Positions 8,429 to 17,628 are shown, numbered from the stretch's first letter. The stretch is 44,379 nucleotides of DNA from Moraxella lacunata (GCF_002027545.1 NZ_MXAN01000044.1:1-44379); one strand, 5' to 3'. Notes: generated by a model not told the origin, from the letters alone. A program made the numbers and translations.

Positions 8429-9361
8429 ATGTTCCGTTTGCCATTTTTAGAAGACACAACCCCGCCCCCATTTTATTTGCCCCACTTATCCGACAAAGAG
8501 CGGATACAGCTTGATAAGTGGTTTATTGGCACACGCTCGCAAGCGTATTATTTAAAGCGATTTGGACAATTTGACAAGGCAGGCAAACTGCACGCCCGTT
8601 GGAATTGGTCGGCATTTTTCACCACGTTTGGCTGGCTGTTATACCGCAAGCGTTATCTGGATTGTGTGGTGTATTGTGTGGCAGGGTGGTCGTTCATTAA
8701 GCTTAACATCGTCATCATTTTGGCGGTGTGTGAATTTTTATTTGTGGGTAAATTGCCCGATGCCTATCAGATGTACACACGGTTCATGATAGCTGGGGCG
8801 GTGTGGCTGTTTTGGTCGGGCATGGTGGCACGCTGGGCGGACGCATATTATTATCGCATGGCACGGCGTGAGATAGCCGATGTGGTGGAGCTGTATCCTG
8901 CTGACAAAGATGCCCAAAAGGCACATTTGGCGGAGCATGGCGGGGTCAGTGTGGTGGGGCTTGGTGTGGCGTTTGCCATGTTTGGGACGTTGCTTGCGAT
9001 TATTGTGTTGCAATTTGTGCCGATTATCGCCATTCAAAAAGAGCAGACGGTGATTTTTGAGAGTTATCGCAGTACCAATGCCATTGCCAAGCGAGTGGAG
9101 CTCATCTATGAGCAAACAGGTAACTGCCCTGTGGGTCTGCCCGTTACTACCGACAACCAAAGGGTGAGCGTGGAAGTGGTGGCAAGCCTGCCCTATGCCA
9201 AGACCGATTGTGCGGTGGTGGCAACGGTGTCAGGGGCAAGTTATCCGGTGCGGTATTTAAACGGTCGGCATTTGGCAATTTATCATCAAATAGATGATAA
9301 TTCGTGGCGGTGTCAGACATCACTAAATAAAAAACAAACGCCAAAACGTTGTGTGGGGTAG
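8429..9361 (+). CDS. DUF2628-like membrane protein with a pilin-like C-terminal domain
   Basis: The 310-aa protein starts with a charged cytoplasmic region. Residues 45-75 (DKAGKLHARWNWSAFFTTF, then WLLYRKRY) match the DUF2628 pattern. Membrane segments lie near 77-106, 118-135 and 175-202. The remaining ~105 residues should be periplasmic. They have two or more Cys residues and a pattern (AIAKRVELIYEQTGNCP, then VRYLNGRHLAIYH, then WRC) that resembles the globular C-terminal part of minor type IV pilins. There is no prepilin cleavage motif, so it would not be processed like a pilin. Function is unknown; the pilin resemblance is inferred by eye. The neighbours are unrelated housekeeping genes. 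Confidence 0.7.
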   Translation: MFRLPFLEDTTPPPFYLPHLSDKERIQLDKWFIGTRSQAYYLKRFGQFDKAGKLHARWNWSAFFTTFGWLLYRKRYLDCVVYCVAGWSFIKLNIVIILAVCEFLFVGKLPDAYQMYTRFMIAGAVWLFWSGMVARWADAYYYRMARREIADVVELYPADKDAQKAHLAEHGGVSVVGLGVAFAMFGTLLAIIVLQFVPIIAIQKEQTVIFESYRSTNAIAKRVELIYEQTGNCPVGLPVTTDNQRVSVEVVASLPYAKTDCAVVATVSGASYPVRYLNGRHLAIYHQIDDNSWRCQTSLNKKQTPKRCVG

Positions 9362-9363
9362 CT

Positions 9364-10209
9364 TCACTCCAAACTCACAAACACCAATTCAGGACGGTTA
9401 AACAGACGTGGCACTCTCGTGCTTTCTCGTGCCAGCCCACGGCTCACGATAAACTTGGTGTTATCATCATTGGCAAATTCATACAATCCGCCTGCATATT
9501 TGGGGAATAGCCCTTGATTGGGAGCGTACACGCCATTGATGACAAACGGCACTCGCCATTGTCCGCCATGAGCATGACCTGCCATGATGATATCAAAAGG
9601 GTAATTTAGATACGTGTCAATATGCTCGGGGCGGTGGGTTAATAGAATATGGACGTGATTTTTAGTATCATTATTTAAATTATCCGTTACTGTTTTTAAA
9701 TCCTTATCAAACGCTCCGCCGTCTGGGTCAGATATACCATGAATGACGACATTGGTATTTGGCACGGATATACTTTTGCCATGAATGATTGATACACCAT
9801 GAGTGTGAATTTTAGCCATGACTTTATTATAATCTGCACGGCTTAGCCAATTTTCATGATTGCCGTCCACATAATAGGTGGGGGCAATATCGGGTAATTG
9901 GCTTAATAATTCATCGGCATTATCAAAAGGCATTTGGTCATCATAAATATCTCCGCCCAATAATATCACATCGGGCTGTTTTTGTTTTAAAATATCTATT
10001 AACCATTTTTGATTATCGCCATAATAACAAGCGTGCAAATCGGTAATTAGGGCGATGTTTAATATTTTATCACTTTGATAGCCAATTTTGTCAAATTTAT
10101 AATCCACAACCTTTAATAAATTGCTATAAATAATAATGGCAACCAAAATGGATAAAGCGATGACTATTCTTATCATCGCTTTTTTATATTTGTTAAAAAA
10201 CATTATCAC
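9364..10209 (-). CDS. Membrane-anchored calcineurin-like metallophosphoesterase
   Basis: This two-metal phosphoesterase of the YaeI/YkuE type has one N-terminal membrane segment (about residues 11-30). Metal-binding motifs run in order: ALITDLHACYYG, LLGGDIYDD, VDGNHENW, LLTHRPEH and MAGHAHGGQ. The substrate cannot be told from sequence; some relatives cleave UDP-2,3-diacylglucosamine. The reading frame begins with GTG at 10209, overlapping the pdxH stop, and an ATG two codons later (10203) is an equally good start. Translation is therefore probably coupled to pdxH, although the functions appear unrelated. The sequence ends just after the stop of the convergent gene at 9361. Confidence 0.88.
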   Translation of the reverse strand: MIMFFNKYKKAMIRIVIALSILVAIIIYSNLLKVVDYKFDKIGYQSDKILNIALITDLHACYYGDNQKWLIDILKQKQPDVILLGGDIYDDQMPFDNADELLSQLPDIAPTYYVDGNHENWLSRADYNKVMAKIHTHGVSIIHGKSISVPNTNVVIHGISDPDGGAFDKDLKTVTDNLNNDTKNHVHILLTHRPEHIDTYLNYPFDIIMAGHAHGGQWRVPFVINGVYAPNQGLFPKYAGGLYEFANDDNTKFIVSRGLARESTRVPRLFNRPELVFVSLE

Positions 10210-10859
10210 GGCAATATCCGCTCACGCTCCCAACTCTTATCGCCCTTATGATAGACAATGCGGTCATGCATACGGTTGGCTCGCCCTTGCCAAAATTCTA
10301 TTTTATCCACCAATAGGCAATATCCGCCCCAAAATTCGGGTTTGGGGATATGCTCGCCAAACTGCTCGGATAATTTAGCAAAATCACTCTCCATAATTTC
10401 ACGGCTAGCTACCACGCCACTTTGGGGGCGACTGACCCACGCCGATAATTGGCTGTCTTTTGGGCGGGAATGGTAGTAAGTCTCCGATTTATCATCAGAT
10501 AATTTGACCACACGCCCAGACGCTCGCACTTGGCGTTCTAGCGTATGCCAAAAAAACAAGGCTTCGGCAAAGGGGTTGTCCGCCAAATCCTGCCCTTTGT
10601 CGCTGTCATAATTGGTATAAAAAATCATCTGAATGTCGTCATCATTAGGGACAATCTCACGCATGAGCAAGGTACGCACGGACGGACGCATATCCGCCCC
10701 ACAGGTGGCAAGGCTAAATGCATAGGCTTCGCCAATTTGCTCGGATATGGCTTCGTTTATCCATTTTTGGAGTAATGGATAAGGGGTGTTGCCAATGTTT
10801 TTTTCAATCAGTTCGTCTTTTTCATAGGACAGACGACTGGCACTAAAATCAATTCCCAT
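10206..10859 (-). CDS. pdxH: Pyridoxamine 5'-phosphate oxidase
   Basis: This FMN enzyme makes pyridoxal 5'-phosphate from pyridoxine or pyridoxamine 5'-phosphate, the last step of vitamin B6 synthesis and salvage. The sequence shows the FMN-binding core (SVRTLLMREI, then FYTNYDSDKGQDLADNPFAEALFFWHTLERQVRASGRVVKLS), the substrate-binding SRPKDSQLSAWVSRPQS and the C-terminal FWQGRANRMHDRIVYH. The length of 217 aa is normal. The start has an AAGGT ribosome binding site. The phosphoesterase gene downstream overlaps its stop by 4 nt. Confidence 0.95.
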   Translation of the reverse strand: MGIDFSASRLSYEKDELIEKNIGNTPYPLLQKWINEAISEQIGEAYAFSLATCGADMRPSVRTLLMREIVPNDDDIQMIFYTNYDSDKGQDLADNPFAEALFFWHTLERQVRASGRVVKLSDDKSETYYHSRPKDSQLSAWVSRPQSGVVASREIMESDFAKLSEQFGEHIPKPEFWGGYCLLVDKIEFWQGRANRMHDRIVYHKGDKSWERERILP

Positions 10860-10891
10860 AGTGATTACCTTTGGTTGATTATTAAAATTTC

Positions 10892-11030
10892 GGCATTGTT
10901 AATCAACAACACCTTTGGATAGATTTGTAGGGGCAAATTGCAATTTACCTTATATAAATATTATTTTTTGGGCGAATGTCATTCGCCCCTACACACTCAT
11001 ATTGCAAAATCACCTTGGTTGAATAATACC
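10892..11030. repeat. Family-A inverted-repeat element, copy 1 (139 bp)
   Basis: The ends GGCATTGTTAATCAAC and (inverted) GGTATTATTCAA are imperfect inverted repeats. Inside is a pair of palindromic arms, GTAGGGGCAAATTGCAATTT and GGGCGAATGTCATTCGCCCC. It is the reverse-oriented relative of the copies at 22160-22425 and 25689-25829. It fills the gap between pdxH and the toxin gene and encodes nothing. Confidence 0.8.
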
Positions 11031-11033
11031 AAT

Positions 11034-11393
11034 TTATAATTTATCTATACTTGGCAATTCAAAAGGCGGATGCGAACTGATACTCACCAGTACAATTTTA
11101 TCATCAAAGCGTTGATAATGTAAAATGTATTCGCTTGTCATATCGCCAAACTCGCCCACATAATTAGGTATGCCGATATGATAATGCCAAAGACAGTATT
11201 TTTGGGCATAATCAAAATTAGCTCGTTCTTTTTTGGTATGGGGATTGGTTGGAATAGATGATTTATTACGACCTTGCAGACCATGCAAGCCGTGTTGTTG
11301 AACTTGTTGGACAAATAGAGCGATTTTTATACGGTCTGCGTGTGAAAGTAGAGCAAGTTGTTCGTCAAAGGCAAGACTTGTTTCCACTTTCAT
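11034..11393 (-). CDS. RelE/ParE-like toxin of a type II toxin-antitoxin pair
   Basis: The 119-aa product starts at MKVETSLAF. It has the RelE-superfamily layout: an N-terminal helix with the sequence DEQLALLSHADRIKIALFVQQV, a GLHGLQGRNKSS strand-turn rich in basic residues, and a C-terminal sheet with YILHYQRFDDKIVLVSISSHPPF. That fits an mRNA interferase but a specific subfamily cannot be named. I chose ATG 11393 over the longer frame at 11411 because this ATG overlaps the antitoxin stop as ATGA, the usual arrangement. The partner is encoded just upstream. Confidence 0.75.
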   Translation of the reverse strand: MKVETSLAFDEQLALLSHADRIKIALFVQQVQQHGLHGLQGRNKSSIPTNPHTKKERANFDYAQKYCLWHYHIGIPNYVGEFGDMTSEYILHYQRFDDKIVLVSISSHPPFELPSIDKL

Positions 11394-11638
11394 CTTGCAC
11401 CACCCAGCCAATCTGCCAACTGTTCTACGCTGTCAAAATGAGGCACAGGGGTAGAACCGCTTTTGATTGATTTATCCAATTTCTTAATATCAAAATGATG
11501 TTGATAAAACCAATCATAATAAGCGTCTTCATCATCTTTGGCAAAAGTGGATATAAGCAATTCATCAACCGTCATACCTGCTTGTTCGGCTCTGGCGGTA
11601 ATTAGCTCTATGGTGGTTGGGGGTAGGTCTAATATCAT
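11390..11638 (-). CDS. Antitoxin of the RelE-like pair
   Basis: This 82-aa acidic protein has a short N-terminal strand and a two-helix pattern (TTIELITARAEQAGMTVDELLISTF) typical of ribbon-helix-helix antitoxins, followed by an acidic linker and a C-terminal toxin-binding part. It precedes the toxin and its stop overlaps the toxin start (ATGA), so the two are translated together. It probably represses its own promoter, and the 377-bp AT-rich region upstream would hold the operator. The antitoxin call rests mostly on arrangement and size. Confidence 0.65.
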   Translation of the reverse strand: MILDLPPTTIELITARAEQAGMTVDELLISTFAKDDEDAYYDWFYQHHFDIKKLDKSIKSGSTPVPHFDSVEQLADWLGGAR

Positions 11639-11780
11639 GGATTTTCTCTTTTTAACTATTAAAATGATATTTTTATTTGCAGTATTGTAGAGTGCGTGAT
11701 ATGCACCTTACCAATTAGTATATTTTGAAGTTAAATCATTATAAAATACCATTGTTAAATCACAAATGTTTTAAAATTAG
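11639..11780. other. Promoter region of the toxin-antitoxin pair
   Basis: This AT-rich stretch has no gene. A short inverted repeat, GTGC-gtgatat-GCAC, lies at about 11693-11707 and might be the antitoxin operator, but no second site was found. The rest of the gap to glmM is filled by repeats, listed separately. Confidence 0.35.
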
Positions 11781-11919
11781 ATATAGCCAACAAACTTGAT
11801 ATTTACCACAGTATTTGTAGGGACGTGCTGAGACACCACTTTTTATAGGCGTGCACAGCACGCCCCTACACTCAAACGTCATTACACTTGTGTTAATTTT
11901 AAAGTTTCTTGGGTGTATA
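11781..11919. repeat. Family-B inverted-repeat element, copy 1 (139 bp)
   Basis: The left end TATAGCCAACAAACTTGATA and the inverted right end TATACACCCAAGAAACTTTA form an imperfect ~30-bp terminal inverted repeat. The interior carries TTTGTAGGGACGTGCTGAG and a GGCGTGCACAGCACGCC palindrome followed by CCTACA. It matches the copy at 24252-24408. Confidence 0.8.
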
Positions 11920-11990
11920 CAGGAGCGAATTGCAATTCGCCCTTGTGTTAAATTTACCATAGGGCAAATTCAATTTACCCTACACACCCA
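11920..11990. repeat. Palindromic GCAAATTGCAATTTGC-type repeat
   Basis: AGGAGCGAATTGCAATTCGCCC is followed after about 18 nt by AGGGCAAATTCAATTTACCC. Both are copies of the short palindrome also found inside family A. They directly abut family-B copy 1, just downstream of glmM. Confidence 0.7.
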
Positions 11991-12015
11991 TTTCAAATTG
12001 TCTATGATTTAAAAA

Positions 12016-13371
12016 TCACCCCAGCACCGCCTTTACCTTGTCCGCCAATGATGTTGCCAATGTTTGTGCCGTATCGCCATTTTGGGCTTCAACCATGACC
12101 CGAATCACAGGCTCGGTGCCTGATTTACGAATTAATAGTCGCCCTGTGTCGCCAAGCTCGCTCTCGGCTTGGGCGAAGGCGGATTTTAGCTCGTCATTGT
12201 CATAAGGGTCGCTCATTTTGGCTAGGCGGACATTGATGAGCGTTTGGGGATATGGGGTATAACCCTTTGTTAAATCGGATAATTTTCCGCCTTTTTTGAC
12301 CAAAATCGCCAGCACCTGCAAGCCTGCTACAATGGCGTCCCCTGTGCGTGATTTATCAAGGCAAAGAATATGCCCCGATGACTCTCCGCCAATGGTGTAG
12401 CCGTGTTTTTCTAGCTCCTGCATGACATAGCGGTCGCCCACTTTGGCACGGATAAAGTGGGTGCCTTGATTTTTAAGCAAGTTTTCAAGTGCCATGTTGC
12501 TCATGAGCGTGCCGACCACGCCTTTTGGGGTTTCGTCTGCCCCATTGGCAAGAATGTACAAAATGCTGTCGCCGTCCAAAATTTGTCCGTTTTCATCCAC
12601 CATAACAATGCGGTCGCCGTCGCCGTCTAGGGCAATGCCTAAGTCTGCTTTGTGTTCCAATACCAATTTTTGCAAGGTTTCGGGGTGGGTTGAACCACAG
12701 TTGTCGTTGATGTTGGTGCCGTTTGGCGTGTTGGCGTGGGCGATGACGGTTGCCCCAAGCTCACGCAAGACCCGTGGGGCAACGCTGTACCCTGATCCGT
12801 TGGCACAGTCAAGGGCGATGGTTAGCCCACGCAGGTCGTATTGGTAGGGGAACGAGCCTTTGCAGTACTCAATATAACGCCCCTTAGCGTCATCAATGCG
12901 GTAGCTTTTGCCAAGCTCGGTGGGGTAGTGTTCAAGGCGTGAGAGCGTGTCGTCATGTATCATCTCGTCCAATTTGGCGTTAATGGCGGATTGGGTGTCG
13001 TCTGAGATTTTTTTGCCTTCGCCTGAGAAGAATTTTACGCCATTGTCGCCATAAGGGTTGTGGCTTGCTGAGATGACCACGCCCATGTCGGCATGAAAAC
13101 TTCTTGCCAAATGAGCAATGGCAGGTGTTGGCAAGGGTCCAAGCAAATGCACGTCCACGCCTGCCGAGTTAAATCCTGCTTGCAAGGCGGATTCAATCAC
13201 ATAGCCCGACAGACGAGTGTCTTTGCCAATAACCACGCTGGGTCGTCTGTCTGTCGTGTTTTGGGCGGTCAAAACCTGCCCTGTGGCATAACCCAATCTT
13301 AGTAGAAAATCAGGGGTAATGGGAAATTGTCCAAATGCCCCACGAATGCCGTCTGTACCGAAGTAGCTCAT
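12016..13371 (-). CDS. glmM: Phosphoglucosamine mutase
   Basis: GlmM converts glucosamine 6-phosphate to glucosamine 1-phosphate on the route to UDP-GlcNAc for peptidoglycan and LOS. The start [11 protein letters not shown] is the family N-terminus. The phosphoserine loop [13 protein letters not shown], the metal-binding [12 protein letters not shown] and the C-terminal phosphate-binding [14 protein letters not shown] are intact. The length is 451 aa. I chose ATG 13371, which has an AAGG ribosome binding site, over the upstream in-frame ATGs, because the longer frame would translate into the repeat element that starts at 13408. That repeat lies 37 bp upstream and may carry or displace the promoter. 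Confidence 0.96.
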   Translation of the reverse strand: MSYFGTDGIRGAFGQFPITPDFLLRLGYATGQVLTAQNTTDRRPSVVIGKDTRLSGYVIESALQAGFNSAGVDVHLLGPLPTPAIAHLARSFHADMGVVISASHNPYGDNGVKFFSGEGKKISDDTQSAINAKLDEMIHDDTLSRLEHYPTELGKSYRIDDAKGRYIEYCKGSFPYQYDLRGLTIALDCANGSGYSVAPRVLRELGATVIAHANTPNGTNINDNCGSTHPETLQKLVLEHKADLGIALDGDGDRIVMVDENGQILDGDSILYILANGADETPKGVVGTLMSNMALENLLKNQGTHFIRAKVGDRYVMQELEKHGYTIGGESSGHILCLDKSRTGDAIVAGLQVLAILVKKGGKLSDLTKGYTPYPQTLINVRLAKMSDPYDNDELKSAFAQAESELGDTGRLLIRKSGTEPVIRVMVEAQNGDTAQTLATSLADKVKAVLG

Positions 13372-13407
13372 GATGATTGCCTTTTTAAAATTAAAAAATG
13401 ATAACTT

Positions 13408-13520
13408 CATTCTCAACTTAAAATGGTAGCTTGTTGATTGTTCAATAACCATTTTTGGGTTGTAGGGGCGAATCGCTATTCGCCCTTGATAAATCAACCA
13501 CTTATATAAAGTTGAGAATG
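13408..13520. repeat. Family-D inverted-repeat element upstream of glmM (113 bp)
   Basis: A perfect 12-bp terminal inverted repeat, CATTCTCAACTT / AAGTTGAGAATG, bounds the element. The interior holds GATTGTTCAATAACC, which resembles a family-A end, and the palindrome GTAGGGGCGAATCGCTATTC followed by GCCC. The rest of the 318-bp gap to 13689 is AT-rich and should contain the promoter of the protease gene. Confidence 0.85.
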
Positions 13521-13689
13521 GGGTAAAATTATAAGAAAAGATAACCCTAAGTATACCGCCAAATTAGTCCTTGTTCAACGTCTTTTCGGTTAATCATAAA
13601 AACAAGAATTTTTATCAAAATTTACAAAAGCCTTGTTTAAATTGCAAATTTTTGCCACAATATAGCATTTTTTCATCACGGAACCATTC

Positions 13690-16653
13690 ATGACAACATT
13701 TAACCTACACCCTGCCTTTACCCTAAAATCCCAGCACCACATAGAAGCTCTTGACATTACGGTGCTACTTTGTGAGCATACCGCCACAGGGGCGACCCAT
13801 TATCATCTGGCGTGTGATAATGACGAAAACGCCTTGATGATTGGCTTTGCCACTCAGCCCATGACTTCTCGTGGCGAAGCTCATATTCTAGAACACGTTG
13901 TGTTGTGCGGTTCACAAAAATACCCCGTACGAGACCCGTTTTTTAGCATGATTAAGCGGTCATTGCAGACTTTTATGAACGCCATGACGGCAAGTGATTG
14001 GACGGTGTATCCCTTTGCCAGTCAAAACAAAAACGATTATTTTAACTTATTATCCGTCTATCTTGATGCGGTGTTTTTCCCCAACATTCACGAGCTAGAC
14101 TTTGCCCAAGAAGGCATTCGTTTGGAGCTTGATGAACAGGGCAAACCTGAATATCACGGCATTGTCTTTAATGAGATGAAAGGGGCGATGAGTGGCGAGA
14201 TTGACCAGCTTTACTACGCTTTGGCACCGCACCTGTATCCGGCCACGACTTATCATTATAATTCAGGGGGCGACCCAAAAGAGATTGTCAAGCTCACCCA
14301 TGCTGATTTGGTCAATTTTCACAAGGCTCATTATCACCCGTCCAATGCCATTATCATGAGTTTTGGCGACATTGACGTGGCGGACATTCAAGCGCGCCTG
14401 CACGATGATGCCCTAGTGCGTTTTGATGACAACGAAAAGCCGTCTCGTGGCAAAAAGTTCGTCTCCATGACCGAGACTCGCCTAAGCACACCAACCCAAG
14501 TTTATGACACTTATACCGCCGACGTGAGTGGCGAGAAAATGACCCATAACGTGCTAGCGTGGCTACTGCCAAGCATTACCGACCCCAAAGAGCGTTTGGC
14601 ACTTCGCCTTATGGAAGGGGTGCTGATAGAACACGCAGGTTCACCCCTAAGAGCGTATCTTGACAGCTCGCCACTTGGCACGTCTGCAAGTCCGCTTTTA
14701 GGTCTAGATGACAGCCATTATGAAATGGCGTTTTATGCAGGCGTGCGTGGCTCGGAGCGTGAACTTGCCGATGACGTGGAAAACGGCATTTTGGAGCTAC
14801 TTCGTTCTGTGGCGGAAAACCCCATTGATAATGAAACCATACAGACCATTTTACATCAGATAGAGTTAGACCAACGCCACATCGGGGGCGACAGTATGCC
14901 TTATGGCTTGACGCTCATGCTTGAAGGGTTTGGCACGGCACTGCATGGCGGTAATCCTGTGGATATGTGGGAGATTGATGAGCATTTGTCGTGGCTGTCC
15001 GAGCAGGTCAAAGAGCCAAACTGGGTGCAAAATCTCATCAAAACGCACCTAATTGACAACCCACACCGAGTTCGCTTGACCCTATCGCCTGATAAAGACA
15101 AAGCCCAACGCCTGATAGATGACGAAAAGGCAAGTTTGGATAAGCTAAATGCCACGTTAAGCGATGACGATAAAGCGGTCATTCGCCAAAAATCTGCCGA
15201 ACTTGCCACACGCCAAGCTCTGATAGATGACGTGGATATTTTGCCAAAAGTGGGGCTAGATGACATTCCCCAAGCGATAAAATTCGCCCACGCCAACAAA
15301 CAGCCGATAATCATTGGGCAAGACGAACGCAAACTCTACGAGTACCATGCAGGCACCAATGGGCTGTATTATTATCAAGTGGTGCTTGATTTAAATGATA
15401 ATTTAGATATTTTAAATAATCCGATATTGCCTTTATATTTGGGGCTGTTGTCCGAATTAGGTACGAACAACTATGACGCACGCACGTTCCAAGCGGTACA
15501 AGCGTCCGTCTCATCAGGCGTTACCGCTCGCATTTCACAGCGTACCGACCGCCATGATAAGGATAAAATGACAAGCTATCTCGTGCTGGCGACCCGTGCC
15601 TTAGCCCGTAAGCCTGAGGCGGTGGAGCTGGTGAGCGACGTGCTAAACAACACCATTTTCACCGAAACCGACCGCATGAGTGAGCTGTTACAGCAAAAAC
15701 AAGCGTCTTGGCAATCACGCCTATCAGCAAGCGGACACAGCTACGCCATTCAGACCGCCAGTCGGAGCATGAGCAAATTATCATCGCTAGAATACCGTTA
15801 TTCGGGCTTACCTGCCCTGTCGGCATTAAAGGCGTTTTTAAAGCAAAGCGAAACCGACCAAGCGGTTTGGCAAACGCTATCAGCACGCCTAGCCCAAATC
15901 CATGAGCAAGTACAAAACCTGCCCCAAGACGTGGTTTTGGTGTGTGAGGCGGACAAGGCGGATGAGTTAAAGGCGGTGATAAAAGACGTGCTAAATACAC
16001 CGCATAAGCCTGCCAAATCGCCTGTCGTGGCACATGATATACTGGCATTTGATGAGCTTGCCAAGAGTGATGATAATAAAGACATCGCATGGCTTATCGC
16101 AACCAACGTCTATCATAATGCTACTGCCTACCCTGCGACCACATCGGGGCATGAGGATACGCCTGCCTTGACGGTACTGGCTCCATTTTTAAGAAATGGC
16201 TATCTGCATTCGGCAATCCGTGAAAAAGGCGGGGCATATGGCGGTGGGGCAAGTTTTGATGCCAATTCGGCAAGTTTTCGCTTTTATAGCTACCGCGACC
16301 CGCACTGTGTGGCGACTTTTCTTCATTTTGAAAAGAGCATTGACTGGCTACTGGACAATGACCATGATGCTGATAAGTTAGAAGAGGCGATTTTGGGGAT
16401 TATCGGTGGCATGGACAAACCTGCATCCCCAGCAGGCGAGGCGGTCAAGGCGTGTTTTAGCGAGCTACACGGTCGCACCAAAGAAATGCAAGAAGCCATA
16501 CGAGCCAAGCTCTTAGCGGTAACGATAGACGACCTAAAACGAGTGGCACGCACTTATCTAAAAGATAAGCCCCATGTCAAGGCAAGCCTTGCTCCACTTG
16601 AAAAAGAAAGTCAAATGGCAGAGCTTGGGTTTGATTGTCATAAGATTGGTTAA
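13690..16653 (+). CDS. PreP-like zinc peptidase, M16C family
   Basis: This 987-aa protein matches the single-chain M16C presequence-protease type, in which two M16 halves form a chamber that degrades short peptides. The inverted zinc motif HILEH is at residues 65-69, and the downstream Glu ligand lies in GIVFNEMKGAMSG. Other family features are SQKYPVRDPFFSMIKRSLQTFMNAMTASDWT and the C-terminal REKGGAYGGGASFD loop. There is no signal peptide, so it should be cytoplasmic and act in peptide turnover. A GGA ribosome binding site precedes the ATG. It ends before a terminator shared with the convergent trpC. Confidence 0.93.
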   Translation: MTTFNLHPAFTLKSQHHIEALDITVLLCEHTATGATHYHLACDNDENALMIGFATQPMTSRGEAHILEHVVLCGSQKYPVRDPFFSMIKRSLQTFMNAMTASDWTVYPFASQNKNDYFNLLSVYLDAVFFPNIHELDFAQEGIRLELDEQGKPEYHGIVFNEMKGAMSGEIDQLYYALAPHLYPATTYHYNSGGDPKEIVKLTHADLVNFHKAHYHPSNAIIMSFGDIDVADIQARLHDDALVRFDDNEKPSRGKKFVSMTETRLSTPTQVYDTYTADVSGEKMTHNVLAWLLPSITDPKERLALRLMEGVLIEHAGSPLRAYLDSSPLGTSASPLLGLDDSHYEMAFYAGVRGSERELADDVENGILELLRSVAENPIDNETIQTILHQIELDQRHIGGDSMPYGLTLMLEGFGTALHGGNPVDMWEIDEHLSWLSEQVKEPNWVQNLIKTHLIDNPHRVRLTLSPDKDKAQRLIDDEKASLDKLNATLSDDDKAVIRQKSAELATRQALIDDVDILPKVGLDDIPQAIKFAHANKQPIIIGQDERKLYEYHAGTNGLYYYQVVLDLNDNLDILNNPILPLYLGLLSELGTNNYDARTFQAVQASVSSGVTARISQRTDRHDKDKMTSYLVLATRALARKPEAVELVSDVLNNTIFTETDRMSELLQQKQASWQSRLSASGHSYAIQTASRSMSKLSSLEYRYSGLPALSALKAFLKQSETDQAVWQTLSARLAQIHEQVQNLPQDVVLVCEADKADELKAVIKDVLNTPHKPAKSPVVAHDILAFDELAKSDDNKDIAWLIATNVYHNATAYPATTSGHEDTPALTVLAPFLRNGYLHSAIREKGGAYGGGASFDANSASFRFYSYRDPHCVATFLHFEKSIDWLLDNDHDADKLEEAILGIIGGMDKPASPAGEAVKACFSELHGRTKEMQEAIRAKLLAVTIDDLKRVARTYLKDKPHVKASLAPLEKESQMAELGFDCHKIG

Positions 16654-16660
16654 AGTTAAT

Positions 16661-16692
16661 GAAAAACCCCATGCCGTGGGTGTGGGGTTTTG
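16661..16692. terminator. Bidirectional terminator between the M16C gene and trpC
   Basis: AAAACCCCA ... TGGGGTTTT forms a 9-bp stem with an 11-nt loop, with A-rich sequence on the left and T-rich on the right. It separates two convergent genes. Confidence 0.85.
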
Positions 16693-16705
16693 GTTTGTGT
16701 ATTAT

Positions 16706-17524
16706 TTATACGCTTTTTAACAGATTTTGTAACGCAAGCCCTGCATTATCCGTTTTCATAAATTGCTCACCGATAAGGAAATGATGAATGCCATGCGACT
16801 GCATGAGATGTACATCGTCCGCCCCATGAATACCACTTTCACTCACGATAAGAGCGTCATCGCCCACATTTTCACGCAAGGTCTTGGCAAGGCGAATGGA
16901 CGTGTTCAAATCCACATCAAAGGTATTTAGATTGCGGTTATTGATGCCATAAATGTTGTGGGCGGATTTGGGCAATTTTAACGCACGAGCTAGCTCATCT
17001 TCATCATGAATCTCAATCAGCACGTCCATGCCAAGTTCTATCGCCACCTTGTGCAACTGTGCCACCGTCTCATCATCAAGGCACGCCATGATGAACAAAA
17101 TACAATCCGCCCCGAGCGTGCGACTTTCATAAATGTGGTACTCGTCCACCATAAAATCTTTACGCAAGGCAGGCAAATTGCAAGCATTTTTGGCTTGGAT
17201 AAGATGGTCATCATGTCCCAAAAAATACTCACGGTCGGTCAAAACAGACAGACAAGTCGCCCCTGCCGTCTCGTAGCCTTGGGCGGTGGCAATGGGGTTA
17301 AAATTTTGACAAATCACGCCTTTGGACGGACTTGCCTTTTTTATCTCGCTAATCACACCAATCTTGCCTTGCTCCACCGCTCGTAGGGCTTTGGCAAACC
17401 CACGCACGGCAGGGGCGGATTTGGCTTTTTGTTTTAACTCGTCAAGGCTGATTTGAGTGCGAGCTTGGGCGATTTCTTGGTGTTTGGTGGCGACAATTTT
17501 TTGTAAAATGGTGGGGGTGGACAT
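16706..17524 (-). CDS. trpC: Indole-3-glycerol phosphate synthase
   Basis: TrpC closes the indole ring of tryptophan: CdRP becomes indole-3-glycerol phosphate. The (beta/alpha)8 motifs are clear: VISEIKKASPSKGVI with the catalytic Glu and Lys, LSVLTDREYFLGHDDHL, LPALRKDFMVDEYHIYE, GINNRNLNTFDVDL and IVSESGIHGADDV. The length of 272 aa is normal, and there is no fused TrpF domain. A GGA ribosome binding site precedes the ATG. It is the last gene of the rpiA-trpG-trpD-trpC run. A short palindromic repeat lies between it and trpD. Confidence 0.96.
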   Translation of the reverse strand: MSTPTILQKIVATKHQEIAQARTQISLDELKQKAKSAPAVRGFAKALRAVEQGKIGVISEIKKASPSKGVICQNFNPIATAQGYETAGATCLSVLTDREYFLGHDDHLIQAKNACNLPALRKDFMVDEYHIYESRTLGADCILFIMACLDDETVAQLHKVAIELGMDVLIEIHDEDELARALKLPKSAHNIYGINNRNLNTFDVDLNTSIRLAKTLRENVGDDALIVSESGIHGADDVHLMQSHGIHHFLIGEQFMKTDNAGLALQNLLKSV

Positions 17525-17563
17525 GGTTTTTCCTTTTAAAATTTTTTAAATTTGAAAATATAA

Positions 17564-17592
17564 TTTGGGCAAATTGCAATTCGCCCCTACAT
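17564..17592. repeat. Palindromic repeat in the trpD-trpC gap
   Basis: GGGCAAATTGCAATTCGCCC followed by CTACA is one arm of the repeated palindrome also found in families A and D. It lies inside the presumed trp operon and could form a hairpin in the transcript. Confidence 0.7.
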
Positions 17593-17628
17593 TGAAAATC
17601 TTTAAATGTACGTTTGGATAATAAAAAA

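Noticed and set aside
10892..11030. CRISPR array in the repeat-rich gaps
   Set aside because: The repeats are palindromic mosaics at scattered sites, not regular direct repeats with spacers, and no cas genes are present.
13372..13497. N-terminal extension of glmM
   Set aside because: It would translate into the family-D repeat; the family start [11 protein letters not shown] has its own ribosome binding site.
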